The position numbers and the translations under genes were made by a program. The notes below the pieces were generated by a model. It made no database searches. It had not been told where the DNA came from and saw only the letters and a program-made list of their open reading frames with translations. From positions 682,001 to 746,000 of the forward strand of contig CAWEOT010000015.1 of the NCBI GenBank assembly GCA_963810775.1: a stretch of 64,000 bases of DNA, read 5' to 3'. Shown in pieces: positions 9,492 to 18,367 of this stretch. Source of the stretch: DATBVX01 sp963810775 (GTDB lineage Bacteria > Pseudomonadota > Gammaproteobacteria > Steroidobacterales > Steroidobacteraceae). Within the stretch, counting starts at the first letter, position 1; the number at the start of each line of letters is the position of its first letter.

Positions 9492-9521
9492 TTAGAACAT
9501 ATGAGACGCCCGTCACACAAA
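9492..9521 (-). promoter_or_regulatory. Candidate sigma-70 promoter for lolC-lolE-lolD
   Basis: On the minus strand TTGTGT (9516-9521) is followed after 18 bases by TCTAAT (9492-9497), a five-of-six match to TATAAT. It would start transcription about 20 bases before the lolC ATG. It lies in the 153-base gap between lolC and the divergent small secreted-protein gene. This is pattern matching only. Confidence 0.4.
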
Positions 9522-9555
9522 AACCCATTGCCGATGAATTGCTTGCGTCGAAATG

Positions 9556-9584
9556 TTCCGGGCGCTTCTGGCGGTTGCTATAGT
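9556..9584 (+). promoter_or_regulatory. Candidate promoter for the small secreted protein gene
   Basis: TATAGT (9579-9584) preceded by TGC, with a weak -35 (TTCCGG, 9556-9561) at 17 bases. The predicted start is about 25 bases before the ATG at 9617, leaving room for the GGGAG ribosome site. The -35 is poor, so confidence is low. Confidence 0.3.
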
Positions 9585-9616
9585 CGCGCCGGGCTTGAAA
9601 TCCAGGGAGTGAAGTC

Positions 9617-9901
9617 ATGAAAAGTGGACTGCTCACCGCTGCGGCCCTGGTTGCGACCGCGCTTGCCGGTGCCGCCTCCGCGGAGACTATCGTGATGGGC
9701 GACGGGATCGCCGTACGTGAGAGCGCCATTGCGCATCCGAACCGCGGCATGTCGATGTCCAACGTCGAAGCGAAATTCGGCCAGCCGGCCAACCGCCATA
9801 ATGCCGTCGGCGAGCCACCGATTACGCGCTGGGACTACCCCGGCTTCAGCGTGTATTTCGAACATCAGTTCGTGATTCACGCGGTGGTCTCGGGCTCCTG
9901 A
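9617..9901 (+). CDS. Small secreted/periplasmic protein of unknown function
   Basis: It has 94 residues with a clear Sec signal peptide (MKSGLLTAAALVATALAGAASA, cleavage after about 22), leaving roughly 72 residues. The mature part has a patterned, conserved look: MSMSNVEAKFGQP, AVGEPPITRW and FSVYFEHQFVIHAVV. The VEAKFGxP segment followed by short strands recalls the SmpA/OmlA (BamE-like) fold, but there is no lipobox and this is only a resemblance. It has a good ribosome site (GGGAG, 8 bases upstream) and is followed by a strong terminator, so it is probably a single-gene transcript. I do not recognise a named family. Confidence 0.8.
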   Translation: MKSGLLTAAALVATALAGAASAETIVMGDGIAVRESAIAHPNRGMSMSNVEAKFGQPANRHNAVGEPPITRWDYPGFSVYFEHQFVIHAVVSGS

Positions 9902-9909
9902 CCTTGCAC

Positions 9910-9941
9910 GGTGGGCGCTGGCTCGAAAGCCAGCGCCCACC
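9910..9941 (+). terminator. Strong intrinsic terminator after the small secreted protein gene
   Basis: A perfect 14-base-pair stem GGTGGGCGCTGGCT / AGCCAGCGCCCACC closes on a CGAA tetraloop and is followed by a pyrimidine tract ATCCTTCTTCCTC. It starts 8 bases after the stop at 9901 and separates that gene from mfd. The tail is pyrimidine-rich rather than a pure T run. Confidence 0.75.
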
Positions 9942-10032
9942 ATCCTTCTTCCTCGTTGAGATTTGCGGCGCTGCGCCGTCCGGGTAAGCTTGCGCGCCTT
10001 CGATTCGACGATGCATACATGCCCGGCTGCTG

Positions 10033-13000
10033 ATGGTTCTCAATCTGCCCCTGCCTCGCCTTACGTCCGCCCGCCAGCGCTGGGGACAGCTGCACGGCGC
10101 TGCCGCTGCTCTCGCTATCGCACAGCTTGCAGAGCACTCTGCACGCCCCCTGCTGGTGATTGCTGCCGGTGCACGCGAAGCCGAGCGCCTGCAGGGCGAG
10201 ATCGAGTTTTTCTCGCCGCGCGACGTGCCGGTGCGCCTGTTTCCTGATTGGGAAACGCTGCCCTATGACCTCTTTGCGCCTCACCCTGACATCGTGTCGC
10301 AGCGTCTCACGACATTGCACGGCCTGCCGGAGTTGTCGCGAGGCGTCGTGCTTGTGGCGCTCGGGACGCTGCTGCAACGGCTGCCCCCGCGGTACTGGAT
10401 CGACGCGCACGTCCTTGATCTCGCCCGCGGCGAGAAACTCGATCTCGAGGCATTTCGCGAGCGCCTGGTCGCTGCGGGGTATGTGCACGTATCACAGGTG
10501 ACTGCTCACGGCGAGTTTGCGGTGCGCGGCTCGCTTCTCGACATCTACCCCATGGGCAGCGATAGCCCAGTGCGCATCGATTTGTTCGATGCCGAGATCG
10601 ACTCAATCCGGGTGTTCGATCCTGAGACACAGCGCTCTACCGGCCAATTCCAGAAGCTGCGATTGCTGCCAGCGCGCGAATATCCTCTCGATGCTCCGGG
10701 CGTGCGCCAGTTTCGTACCCGCTATCGCGCGCGCTTCGAAGGTGACCCAAATCGCTCCGCGGTATACCGCCAGGTGAGCGATGCAATTGCGCCCGCCGGT
10801 ATCGAGTATTACCTGCCGCTGTTCTACGAGCGCCTCGAGACACTGTTTGACTACCTGCCTCGCGATGTTGTGCTGATCGACACCGCCGACGCGCCTTCAC
10901 GCGCCGGCCTGCTTTGGAACGAAATCGTCGAACGCTACGAGCAAAGGCGCCACGACACCGAACGCCCGGTGCTGGGCCCGCCGGAGATCTTCCTTCAGCC
11001 CGAGGAAGTCTTAGCGCAGATGGGTGCGCGGACCCTGATCGAGGTGTCACCTCACAAGATCGAGTCCGGATCCGTGGCAGAGACCAGTGCGAATTTCCCG
11101 TCGCTTCTGCCGCCGTCGTTGCGCCTGGTACAGCACGGGGACGATCCCGGCGCGGCGCTGCAGACCTTTGTTTCCGGATTCCCAGGGCGCGTGCTGCTCG
11201 CTGCCGAGTCTGCGGGTCGACGCGAAATTCTGCTGGATCTGCTGCGTGGGCGAGACATTGAGGTCACAGTCTTCGAAGACTGGCGCACCTTTATCGACGG
11301 TACTGCACCAGTTGGCCTGACGGTGTCTTCTTTCGCGGGCGCGCTGCTCCTCGACGCCCCACCACTGGCGCTCATCACCGAAGAACAGATCTTCGGTGCA
11401 CGCGCCCAGCAAGCACGCCGGCGGCGTCGCGCGGAGCGCGACCCGGCCACGCTGCTGCGGGAGCTCACCGATCTGCGCCTGGGGGCGCCAGTCGTGCACG
11501 ACGACTACGGCGTCGGGCGCTACCGAGGCCTCGTTACGATGGAGATCGCCGGTCAGCGCGGCGAATTCCTGCTGCTCGAGTACGCTGACGGCGACAAGCT
11601 GTATGTGCCGGTTCATGCCCTGGAGCGCGTGAACCGCTATACCGGGGCGGCTCCTGAGACCGCGCCTCTGCACAAGCTCGGTACCGATCAATGGGCAAAG
11701 GCGCGTCGCAAGGCGGCGCAGCAGATCAGGGACGTCGCAGCGGAACTGCTGGACCTGTATTCGCGCCGTGCTGCGCGTCACGGCACCAGCCTCAAAGTCA
11801 GTGATGCGGAATACCGCGCTTTTGTTGCAGGCTTTCCGTTCGAGGAAACCCCAGACCAGCAGCAGACGATCGAGCAGGTAATTGCCGACCTCGAGTCGGA
11901 GCGACCGATGGACCGGGTCGTGTGCGGCGATGTCGGTTTCGGCAAGACCGAGGTCGCGCTGCGTGCTGCGTTCGTGGCAGTGCATGCCGGCAAGCAGGTC
12001 GCCGTGCTCGTGCCCACTACACTCCTCGCCCAGCAGCATCAGCAGACCTTTACCGATCGCTTCGCGGACTGGCCGGTGCGTATCCAGATGCTGTCGCGTT
12101 TTCGCTCCGGGCGGGAGAGCGCGGAAACCGTCGCGGCGCTCGCTGCGGGGCAGGTCGACATCGTGATTGCGACGCACCGGCTATTGCACGCCAATGCCCG
12201 CTTCAAGAACCTCGGACTGGTGATCATCGACGAGGAACACCGTTTCGGCGTGCGCGACAAGGAAAGGCTCAAGGCGCTGCGGGCCGAAGTCGACGTCCTG
12301 ACGCTGACTGCGACGCCGATCCCGCGCACGCTCAATATGGCCCTGGGCGGGCTGCGCGATTTGTCGCTGATCACGACGCCACCCGCCGAGCGGCTCGCAA
12401 TCCAGACCTTCGTGAGCGAATGGAACGGGCCACAGGTGCGTGAAGCCTGTCTGCGTGAGATCCGGCGCGGCGGCCAGATCTACTTCGTGCATAACAGCAT
12501 CGAGTCGATCGAGCGACGCGCCGCCGAAATTCGCACCCTGGTTCCGGAAGCAGGAGTGCGGGTCGGTCATGGGCAGATGCGCGAGCGCGAGCTCGAGCAG
12601 CTCATGCTCGATTTCTATCATCGACGTTTCAACCTGCTGGTCTGTACCACGATCATCGAGAGCGGCATCGACGTACCCACGGCCAACACCATCGTCATCG
12701 ACCGCGCGGATCGGTTCGGTCTCGCCCAACTGCACCAGCTGCGCGGGCGCGTCGGTCGCTCGCATCATCGGGCCTACGCCTACCTGATCACGCCGCCACG
12801 CCCCGTCATGAGTGGCGATGCGGTGAAAAGGCTCGAGGCGATCGAATCACTCGAGGATCTGGGCGCCGGGTTCGTGCTGGCCACCCACGACCTGGAGATT
12901 CGCGGTGCGGGCGAGCTGCTGGGCGAAGAGCAGAGCGGGCAGATCCAGGAGATCGGCTTCAGCCTGTACATGGAGCTGCTCGACCGCGCCGTGCACGCTC

Positions 13001-13524
13001 TGAAGTCTGGCGCCGAGCCTGAGCTGGAAAAGAGCATCCGGGCGGGCCCGGAGATCGAGTTGCGCCTGCCCGCCTTGCTGCCCGAGCACTATGTCGCCGA
13101 CGTTCACCTGCGGCTCACACTCTACAAACGCATTTCCGGTGCGCCCGACAACCAGGCGCTCGATGATCTGCAAGCCGAGATGATCGACCGGTTCGGGCCG
13201 CTGCCCGAGCCCGCACGCAACCTGTATCGAATCGCCGTGCTCAAGCTTCGCGCGCGCAACCTGGGTATTGCCAAGATCGACGCCAGTGCACAGGGAGGCT
13301 ACGTGCTCTTCAACGAAGGTAACGCGATCGAGCCGCAGACGGTTATCCGGCTCGTGCAGTCGCAACCCAAGGTGTATCGGCTCGACGGCCCCCTCAAGCT
13401 GCGCTTTACCTGGCGTTCCGACAACGACGCTGAACGCTTGCGCCGGACCGCGGAATTGATCGACGCGCTGGCCGTCGCGGCGCCGGACCAGCGCAAGACC
13501 GCGCACCGCACTGCTTCAAGGTAA
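10033..13524 (+). CDS. mfd: Transcription-repair coupling factor
   Basis: Mfd removes RNA polymerase stalled at lesions and recruits UvrA. It has 1163 residues, full length. Domains in order: a UvrB-homology region (about 1-350), the RNA-polymerase-interacting CarD-like domain with VVHDDYGVGRYRG (about 486), the RecG-like translocase with Walker A GDVGFGKT (about 632) and DEEH (about 733), the helicase C domain with TTIIESGIDVP and QLRGRVGRS, and a C-terminal TRCF domain. The ATG at 10033 gives MVLNLPLPRL; there is no strong Shine-Dalgarno. csiV follows after 10 bases. Confidence 0.97.
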   Translation: MVLNLPLPRLTSARQRWGQLHGAAAALAIAQLAEHSARPLLVIAAGAREAERLQGEIEFFSPRDVPVRLFPDWETLPYDLFAPHPDIVSQRLTTLHGLPELSRGVVLVALGTLLQRLPPRYWIDAHVLDLARGEKLDLEAFRERLVAAGYVHVSQVTAHGEFAVRGSLLDIYPMGSDSPVRIDLFDAEIDSIRVFDPETQRSTGQFQKLRLLPAREYPLDAPGVRQFRTRYRARFEGDPNRSAVYRQVSDAIAPAGIEYYLPLFYERLETLFDYLPRDVVLIDTADAPSRAGLLWNEIVERYEQRRHDTERPVLGPPEIFLQPEEVLAQMGARTLIEVSPHKIESGSVAETSANFPSLLPPSLRLVQHGDDPGAALQTFVSGFPGRVLLAAESAGRREILLDLLRGRDIEVTVFEDWRTFIDGTAPVGLTVSSFAGALLLDAPPLALITEEQIFGARAQQARRRRRAERDPATLLRELTDLRLGAPVVHDDYGVGRYRGLVTMEIAGQRGEFLLLEYADGDKLYVPVHALERVNRYTGAAPETAPLHKLGTDQWAKARRKAAQQIRDVAAELLDLYSRRAARHGTSLKVSDAEYRAFVAGFPFEETPDQQQTIEQVIADLESERPMDRVVCGDVGFGKTEVALRAAFVAVHAGKQVAVLVPTTLLAQQHQQTFTDRFADWPVRIQMLSRFRSGRESAETVAALAAGQVDIVIATHRLLHANARFKNLGLVIIDEEHRFGVRDKERLKALRAEVDVLTLTATPIPRTLNMALGGLRDLSLITTPPAERLAIQTFVSEWNGPQVREACLREIRRGGQIYFVHNSIESIERRAAEIRTLVPEAGVRVGHGQMRERELEQLMLDFYHRRFNLLVCTTIIESGIDVPTANTIVIDRADRFGLAQLHQLRGRVGRSHHRAYAYLITPPRPVMSGDAVKRLEAIESLEDLGAGFVLATHDLEIRGAGELLGEEQSGQIQEIGFSLYMELLDRAVHALKSGAEPELEKSIRAGPEIELRLPALLPEHYVADVHLRLTLYKRISGAPDNQALDDLQAEMIDRFGPLPEPARNLYRIAVLKLRARNLGIAKIDASAQGGYVLFNEGNAIEPQTVIRLVQSQPKVYRLDGPLKLRFTWRSDNDAERLRRTAELIDALAVAAPDQRKTAHRTASR

Positions 13525-13534
13525 ACTCCACGCC

Positions 13535-14182
13535 ATGCTCCGATCCATAGTCGGCTCGCTCGTTGCCGCGCTCGTCGTCACCGCTTCCGCCGCTGAACCC
13601 GCGAGCCAGGCCGATGCGCGCTATAGCGTGGAACTCATCGTCTTCCGTCCAACAACGCCGCTCGGCGTCACCGAGGACTGGCAAAGCGAGGCGCGGGCGA
13701 CAGGCAATCCGGCTGTCGGTGCGTCCGAGAGCGGCGAATCGGGCACGGAAGCGCCTGCTCCCGCGCGTGCGGGGACCCTCAGCGTGAGCCCGATGTCCCC
13801 GGCCCTCTTCAAGCTCGCGGGCATCGAGTCGGGTCTGCAGCGCAGCCGCAGTTATGAAGTCCTGGGTCATGTCGGCTGGACACAGCTCGCGGTGCCGCGC
13901 GGTTCAGGTCTTGCCGCGGACCTCTCGCAACTTGGGCTTGGGGCAGGAGGGCTGCGAGGAACGGCCGCAGTCGAACGCGGCAGGTATCTGTACTTGAGGA
14001 TCAACCTCAGCTACACGCCGGCCGATCCGCCAGCCTCACTCGTGGGCACTATAGCGGCCACAGCTCCGGTGACATTCACGCTCGATCAGGTGCGACGCGT
14101 GCGGAATTTCGAGCGCCATTACTTCGATCACCCGGCGTTCGGCGTCATCGCGATGGTCGCGCCGCTATCCGGCGCGCGTTGA
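13535..14182 (+). CDS. csiV: CsiV-family periplasmic protein
   Basis: It has 215 residues with a Sec signal peptide (about 1-20). The mature N-terminus YSVELIVFRP followed by VTEDW, and the C-terminal FEHPAFGV-like block (YFDHPAFGVIAMVAP), match the CsiV family, known in Vibrio as a peptidoglycan-binding periplasmic protein needed for growth with D-amino acids. The middle is Pro/Ala/Gly rich. Its position immediately after mfd is the usual one in Gammaproteobacteria. It ends 28 bases before the convergent PAS/GGDEF gene. Family assignment is from motifs and context. Confidence 0.75.
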   Translation: MLRSIVGSLVAALVVTASAAEPASQADARYSVELIVFRPTTPLGVTEDWQSEARATGNPAVGASESGESGTEAPAPARAGTLSVSPMSPALFKLAGIESGLQRSRSYEVLGHVGWTQLAVPRGSGLAADLSQLGLGAGGLRGTAAVERGRYLYLRINLSYTPADPPASLVGTIAATAPVTFTLDQVRRVRNFERHYFDHPAFGVIAMVAPLSGAR

Positions 14183-14210
14183 ATATTCGCCACTCTCCGG
14201 CGAGCGCTGA

Positions 14211-15170
14211 TTACTTCGCCGATACTGCGACTCGATTTCTGCCGCCGGACTTCGCGACGCGCAGCGCCGCCTTCGCTCGCTCGAGCAGTAGCTCGGGGGC
14301 ATCGTCGCTCCCCGGAACTATGCTGGCGGCGCCGCAGCTCACGGTCACGTAGCGTTCCACCGCCGAGCGCGGATGGTGGATGCGCTGCTCGAGTACCCGG
14401 TCGCGGATCGTGTCGGCAAAAGGCAGCGCTTGCTCGACGGTCATGCCCTGCACCAGCGTAATGATCGTGCCGCCTTCCCAGCGAGCCATCAGATCGCTGC
14501 TGCGCCGCAGGCATCCGGCGATGGCGCGCCCCACGCGCTTGACGCAGGAATCGCCCGCAGTGCGCCCGAATGTATCGTTGTAGGCGCCGAGCGCATCGAT
14601 ATCGAACATGAGCAGCGCCAGGCGGCGATTGTCACGCTGCGCAATGGCCCAGTCGCGTCTTAGCAGCTCTTCGAAGTAGACGCGATTGTGCAGGCCAGTC
14701 AGGCGGTCGTCGCGTGCGCCGCTGAAGGCGCCGCCGCCGGCTGCGGCCGGGCTGCCGTTCTCGCGCGGCATCGTGGCGCGATTGTCGAGCCGCATCCGCT
14801 CGCTCGCATCACGATGGAATCCGGCGTAGTGGGTAATGTCACCCTTGGCATTTCTGATCGGCACCAGGGTCATCTCGTTCCAGAACCGCGTGCCGTCGAT
14901 CCGGTAGTTGCGCATCAGCACCCGGCAGGTCGTGCCGTCTGCCATCGCCTGACGGATGCGTTGGCGCGTCTCCTGCTCCCGATCCTCGGCCTGCAAGAGC
15001 CGCAGGTCGCGACCCTGCAATTCCTTCGCCTTGTAGCCCGTCAGCTTCTCGAAAGCTTCATTGACGAACATCACCGGCCAGCCGTCCGTGCCCTTCTCGC
15101 AGATCGCGATACCGTCAGGGCTCATTTGCACGAGCCTCTGCAGCAACTCCAGGGTCACAGAGCCGCTCAT
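14211..15170 (-). CDS. PAS (LOV-like, cysteine-less) and degenerate GGDEF domain protein
   Basis: It has 319 residues. Residues 10-125 are a PAS domain of the LOV type (NEAFEKLTGY, NYRIDGTRFWNE, HYAGFHRDASER), but the photoactive block is GRDLRLLQ (53-60) where LOV proteins have GRNCRFLQ, so Leu56 replaces the adduct-forming Cys, and His119 replaces the usual flavin-contacting Gln. Asn88 and Asn98 are kept. A Gly/Ala linker leads to a GGDEF domain (about 155-315) with DRLTGLHNR, FDID and YND intact, but the signature reads WEGGTII (231-237) where active cyclases have GGDEF or GGEEF. Diguanylate cyclase activity is therefore doubtful. The ATG overlaps the nagZ stop (ATGA), making it the last gene of the lepA operon. 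Confidence 0.88.
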   Translation of the reverse strand: MSGSVTLELLQRLVQMSPDGIAICEKGTDGWPVMFVNEAFEKLTGYKAKELQGRDLRLLQAEDREQETRQRIRQAMADGTTCRVLMRNYRIDGTRFWNEMTLVPIRNAKGDITHYAGFHRDASERMRLDNRATMPRENGSPAAAGGGAFSGARDDRLTGLHNRVYFEELLRRDWAIAQRDNRRLALLMFDIDALGAYNDTFGRTAGDSCVKRVGRAIAGCLRRSSDLMARWEGGTIITLVQGMTVEQALPFADTIRDRVLEQRIHHPRSAVERYVTVSCGAASIVPGSDDAPELLLERAKAALRVAKSGGRNRVAVSAK

Positions 15171-16219
15171 GCGCGGCCCGCCTCGAGACTGAGTTCCGGC
15201 GGCTCAAAGCTGCTGCGCAAGCGTTGATTGACGTCCTGCCAACGCGCGGAAGCGAGCAAGGTATTGCGGTCGGGCGCTGCGCGGCCGTGCAAGCGCATGA
15301 GCCGTGCCTGGCGCGCCGGATCGCCGACATCGCCCAGCTCCTCGATCAGCTTGACCGCAGCCCGTCGATCGTTACAAACGGGCAATACGTCGCAGCCGGC
15401 GGCGAGCGCAAGGCGCGCGCGTTCGAGCATATTCCCGACAATTGCAGCGCCCGCCATGCTCAGGTCGTCGGCGAAAACCACGCCGTGAAAGCCTAGATCA
15501 CCGCGCAGGACGCCCGTGATCCAGCGTGTCGACAGGCTCGCTGGTAATGAGTCGACGGCTGGAAACACGACATGAGCCGCCATTACGCCGGAAATGCCGT
15601 TGGCGATCAGGCGACGGTACGGCGCGAGCTCCGCATCGAGGTCGACCAAATCACGACGATCCACCGGCACGGCGACGTGCGAGTCAGCGACGACCGCCCC
15701 GTGACCCGGGAAATGTTTTGCCACCGACACCATGCCGGCTTCGCGCATGCCGCTCATGATGGCGACGGCGAGCGTGGAAACGATCTCGGGATTACGGTGC
15801 AACGCGCGATCCCCGATGATCTCACTCACCGCGTAGTCGAGATCGACCACAGGTGCGAAGCTCAAATCGACACCTACGGCGCGCAACTCTGCTGCCAGTA
15901 ACCAGCCACACACTCGTGCCAGTTCAGTGCCTGCCTCCGGATCAAGGTCATATTGATGACCGAGAAAGCGCGCAGGCGGCAGGCCGGAGAACGCCTTGCG
16001 AAAGCGCTGCACACGTCCGCCTTCGTGGTCGACGGCCACGATCAGGGGCGGATCCCGCAGCGCATGGACCTCAGCTGTGAGGCGCTCGACCTGCTCCGGG
16101 CTGGAATAGTTGCGCGAGAACAGCAGCAAGCCGCCCACCGACGGGTGTCGGAGCAGCTCGCGGTCGGTGGCATCGAGCTCCTGGCCGCGGACGTCGATCA
16201 TTAAGGGTCCGAGTGACAT
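15167..16219 (-). CDS. nagZ: Beta-N-acetylhexosaminidase (GH3) NagZ
   Basis: Cytoplasmic peptidoglycan-recycling enzyme that removes GlcNAc from anhydro-muropeptides. It has 350 residues, a single GH3 barrel. The opening SLGPLMIDVRG and AVDHEGGRVQR, the general acid/base loop KHFPGHGAVVADSH (about 167-180) and the nucleophile Asp in FADDLSMAG (about 250) are all present. ATG 16219 gives the family start. It lies 39 bases after rlmD and its stop overlaps the start of the PAS/GGDEF gene. Confidence 0.94.
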   Translation of the reverse strand: MSLGPLMIDVRGQELDATDRELLRHPSVGGLLLFSRNYSSPEQVERLTAEVHALRDPPLIVAVDHEGGRVQRFRKAFSGLPPARFLGHQYDLDPEAGTELARVCGWLLAAELRAVGVDLSFAPVVDLDYAVSEIIGDRALHRNPEIVSTLAVAIMSGMREAGMVSVAKHFPGHGAVVADSHVAVPVDRRDLVDLDAELAPYRRLIANGISGVMAAHVVFPAVDSLPASLSTRWITGVLRGDLGFHGVVFADDLSMAGAAIVGNMLERARLALAAGCDVLPVCNDRRAAVKLIEELGDVGDPARQARLMRLHGRAAPDRNTLLASARWQDVNQRLRSSFEPPELSLEAGRA

Positions 16220-16258
16220 GCGGACTTCCCACCTCCGGGAACAGCGATTCTGGCGCTC

Positions 16259-17566
16259 TCAGCGCCCAAAGACTGCGACGGATTCCACGTGGCTGGTGTG
16301 CGGGAACATGTCCATGACCCCCACAGAGCGCAGATTGAAGCCCAGCTCGTGCACCAGGATGCCCGCATCGCGCGCCAGGCTCCCCGGATGGCAGGAAATA
16401 TACACGACCCGTTGTGCACTGGTCCGGGCCACCAGAGGAAGCGCGCCACGGGCACCGACCCGCGGCGGATCCAGCAGCACGCGGTCATAGGAGCCCCGCG
16501 CCCAAGGCAGATCCGCGTCGATAGCCTCGAGATTTGCGACATGAAACTCCACGTTGGCGATGTCGTTGGCGCGCGCGTTGGAGCGCGCCCGGTCCAATAG
16601 CCCCGAATCGCCCTCGATACCGACGACGCGCGCGGCGCGCCGTGCGAGCGGCAGCGTGAAGTTCCCGAGTCCGCAGTACAGCTCGAGCACGACATCGCTG
16701 CTCGATAGCTCCAGCAGAGCGATCGCCTGCGACACCATGAGGCGATTCAAGGCACTGTTGACCTGGATGAAATCGGTCGGGAGAAATTCGATTTTGACGT
16801 CGAACTCCTCCAGGCGATAGTGAAGCGGAGCGCAGGCGGAAAGTGGACGCACGGACTCGATGCCACCGGGTTGCAAGTGAATCTGGATACCATGCTGTGC
16901 GGCGAAACCATGCAGCAACTCGATATCAGCATCGCTGGGGGGATCGAGAACGCGGAAAACGACCGCCATGCCGTCATCCGCCGCAGCGACCTCGACCTGC
17001 GGCATGCGCGCACGAATGCTGAGCTTCGTGAGCAAGTCCGAGAGCGGAGCGATGAGCCGCCCGAAGGGGTCCGAGAGGATCTCGCAGCGCTGGAGGTCCG
17101 CAACCAGCGGCGCAGCACGCTCGCGAAAGCCCACCACGACTTTCTCCTTGCGTGGCACAAAGCGGGCTCCCAGCCGCGCGCGGCGACGGTAGCCCCAGAC
17201 TGGTGCCGACAGCGGTGCCAGCACGCTGGCTGGTTCCACGCCACCAATGCGCCGCAGCTCTTCGAGCAGGTGGTGCTGCTTCATGCGCAGCTGAGCGGCC
17301 GGCTCGAGATGTTGCAGCGAACAGCCGCCGCAGACGCCGAAATGCGCACAGCGCGCCGTTACGCGCTCCGGCGAAGCGCTGAGAAGCCGATCGAGCTCGG
17401 CTTCGTCGAAGCTACGTTTGCGCCGCAGGTTGCGGACGCTGACGCGCTCGCCCGGAAGTGCACCCGCTATGAACAAGGTTTTGCCGGCGCGATGCGCGAC
17501 GCCGCGTCCATCGTGCGATAGCGAGGTGACCTCGTGGAATTCGGCTTCGAGCGATGCTGCGCTCAT
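16259..17566 (-). CDS. rlmD: 23S rRNA (uracil-5-)-methyltransferase RlmD
   Basis: SAM-dependent enzyme that makes m5U1939 in 23S rRNA. It has 435 residues: a TRAM domain at the N-terminus (SLSHDGRGVAH), an Fe-S cluster motif with CAHFGVCGGC (about 72-81), and a Rossmann methyltransferase domain with ELYCGLGNFTLPLA. The catalytic cysteine lies in ISCHPGSLARD; most relatives have Asn where this has His, a small variation. I start at ATG 17566 because it overlaps the exonuclease stop as ATGA; an upstream in-frame ATG at 17596 is the alternative. RlmD rather than RlmC or TrmA is judged from length and the Fe-S motif. Confidence 0.88.
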   Translation of the reverse strand: MSAASLEAEFHEVTSLSHDGRGVAHRAGKTLFIAGALPGERVSVRNLRRKRSFDEAELDRLLSASPERVTARCAHFGVCGGCSLQHLEPAAQLRMKQHHLLEELRRIGGVEPASVLAPLSAPVWGYRRRARLGARFVPRKEKVVVGFRERAAPLVADLQRCEILSDPFGRLIAPLSDLLTKLSIRARMPQVEVAAADDGMAVVFRVLDPPSDADIELLHGFAAQHGIQIHLQPGGIESVRPLSACAPLHYRLEEFDVKIEFLPTDFIQVNSALNRLMVSQAIALLELSSSDVVLELYCGLGNFTLPLARRAARVVGIEGDSGLLDRARSNARANDIANVEFHVANLEAIDADLPWARGSYDRVLLDPPRVGARGALPLVARTSAQRVVYISCHPGSLARDAGILVHELGFNLRSVGVMDMFPHTSHVESVAVFGR

Positions 17567-18354
17567 TGGGCCGGCGGTGTCGCGCCATCCGGCCACGCAG
17601 CGCGAAATTCCTGAAAGTGAGCGCCGTCCTGTTGCGCCACATGCTGGCGAACACGCGCAATCTCCTCGGCGTACTGCTCCGCGTTCAAGCGGCCACGAAT
17701 CAACTCGAAGCGCAGATAGATCAGGTACGTGTTGAGGACATCGATCTCGCAGTAATTGCGGATACCTGCCAGGTCACCGCCAATGTAGTGCGCCCAAACT
17801 TCGTTGCCTCGCATGCCGATCTTGCCCGGTAAGCTCAACAACACCGCCATGTCTTCCAGGCTGGCCCGCGCACGCCCCTGGAAACCGGATAGCACGTCCA
17901 TCAGGTCGAGGTGACGCCAGTGATATCGGTTCAGGTAGTTGTTGTAGCGAAAGGTCTGCTCTTCGTCGCCCGTTTCCCAGTAGCGCGGAGCCGGCACCCC
18001 ATGCAGTAGCGCCCGGTAATGCAGCACCGGCAAATCGAACGCCGAGCCATTCCATGAAACGAGATCTGGAGTGTATCGGTCGATGCCGTCGAAGAAACGC
18101 TCGATCAGCTCCCGTTCGCCCGAGGCAGCCTCGCCCAGGCTCCACAGCCGGAACGTGTCACGGCTTCGCAGCGCCACCGAGATCGCGACGATGCGGTGCT
18201 GCTCCAGCGATAAAAACTCAGTCCCCGTCTCCTGCCGGCGGTGCGTCAGCATGATCTGAGCGACGTGTTCATCGGCCAGGTCCTCGAGTCCATGCAGCCG
18301 TCGCCCGAGAGCCACGTCGGGAATCGTCTCGATGTCGAAGACCAGGCAATGCAT
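17563..18354 (-). CDS. Predicted 3'-5' exonuclease (DNA_pol_B_exo2 family)
   Basis: It has 263 residues of DnaQ/PolB-like exonuclease fold. Exo I is VFDIETIP (Asp6 and Glu8 as metal ligands), Exo II is LVSWNGSAFDLPVL and Exo III includes YCEIDVLNTYLIYLR. The arrangement fits PF10108, a widespread stand-alone exonuclease of unknown physiological role. It sits between acpS (13 bases) and rlmD (4-base overlap) in the lepA operon, a position seen in other Gammaproteobacteria. Substrate is not known. Confidence 0.85.
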   Translation of the reverse strand: MHCLVFDIETIPDVALGRRLHGLEDLADEHVAQIMLTHRRQETGTEFLSLEQHRIVAISVALRSRDTFRLWSLGEAASGERELIERFFDGIDRYTPDLVSWNGSAFDLPVLHYRALLHGVPAPRYWETGDEEQTFRYNNYLNRYHWRHLDLMDVLSGFQGRARASLEDMAVLLSLPGKIGMRGNEVWAHYIGGDLAGIRNYCEIDVLNTYLIYLRFELIRGRLNAEQYAEEIARVRQHVAQQDGAHFQEFRAAWPDGATPPAQ

Positions 18355-18367
18355 GGGGCGTCGACCT

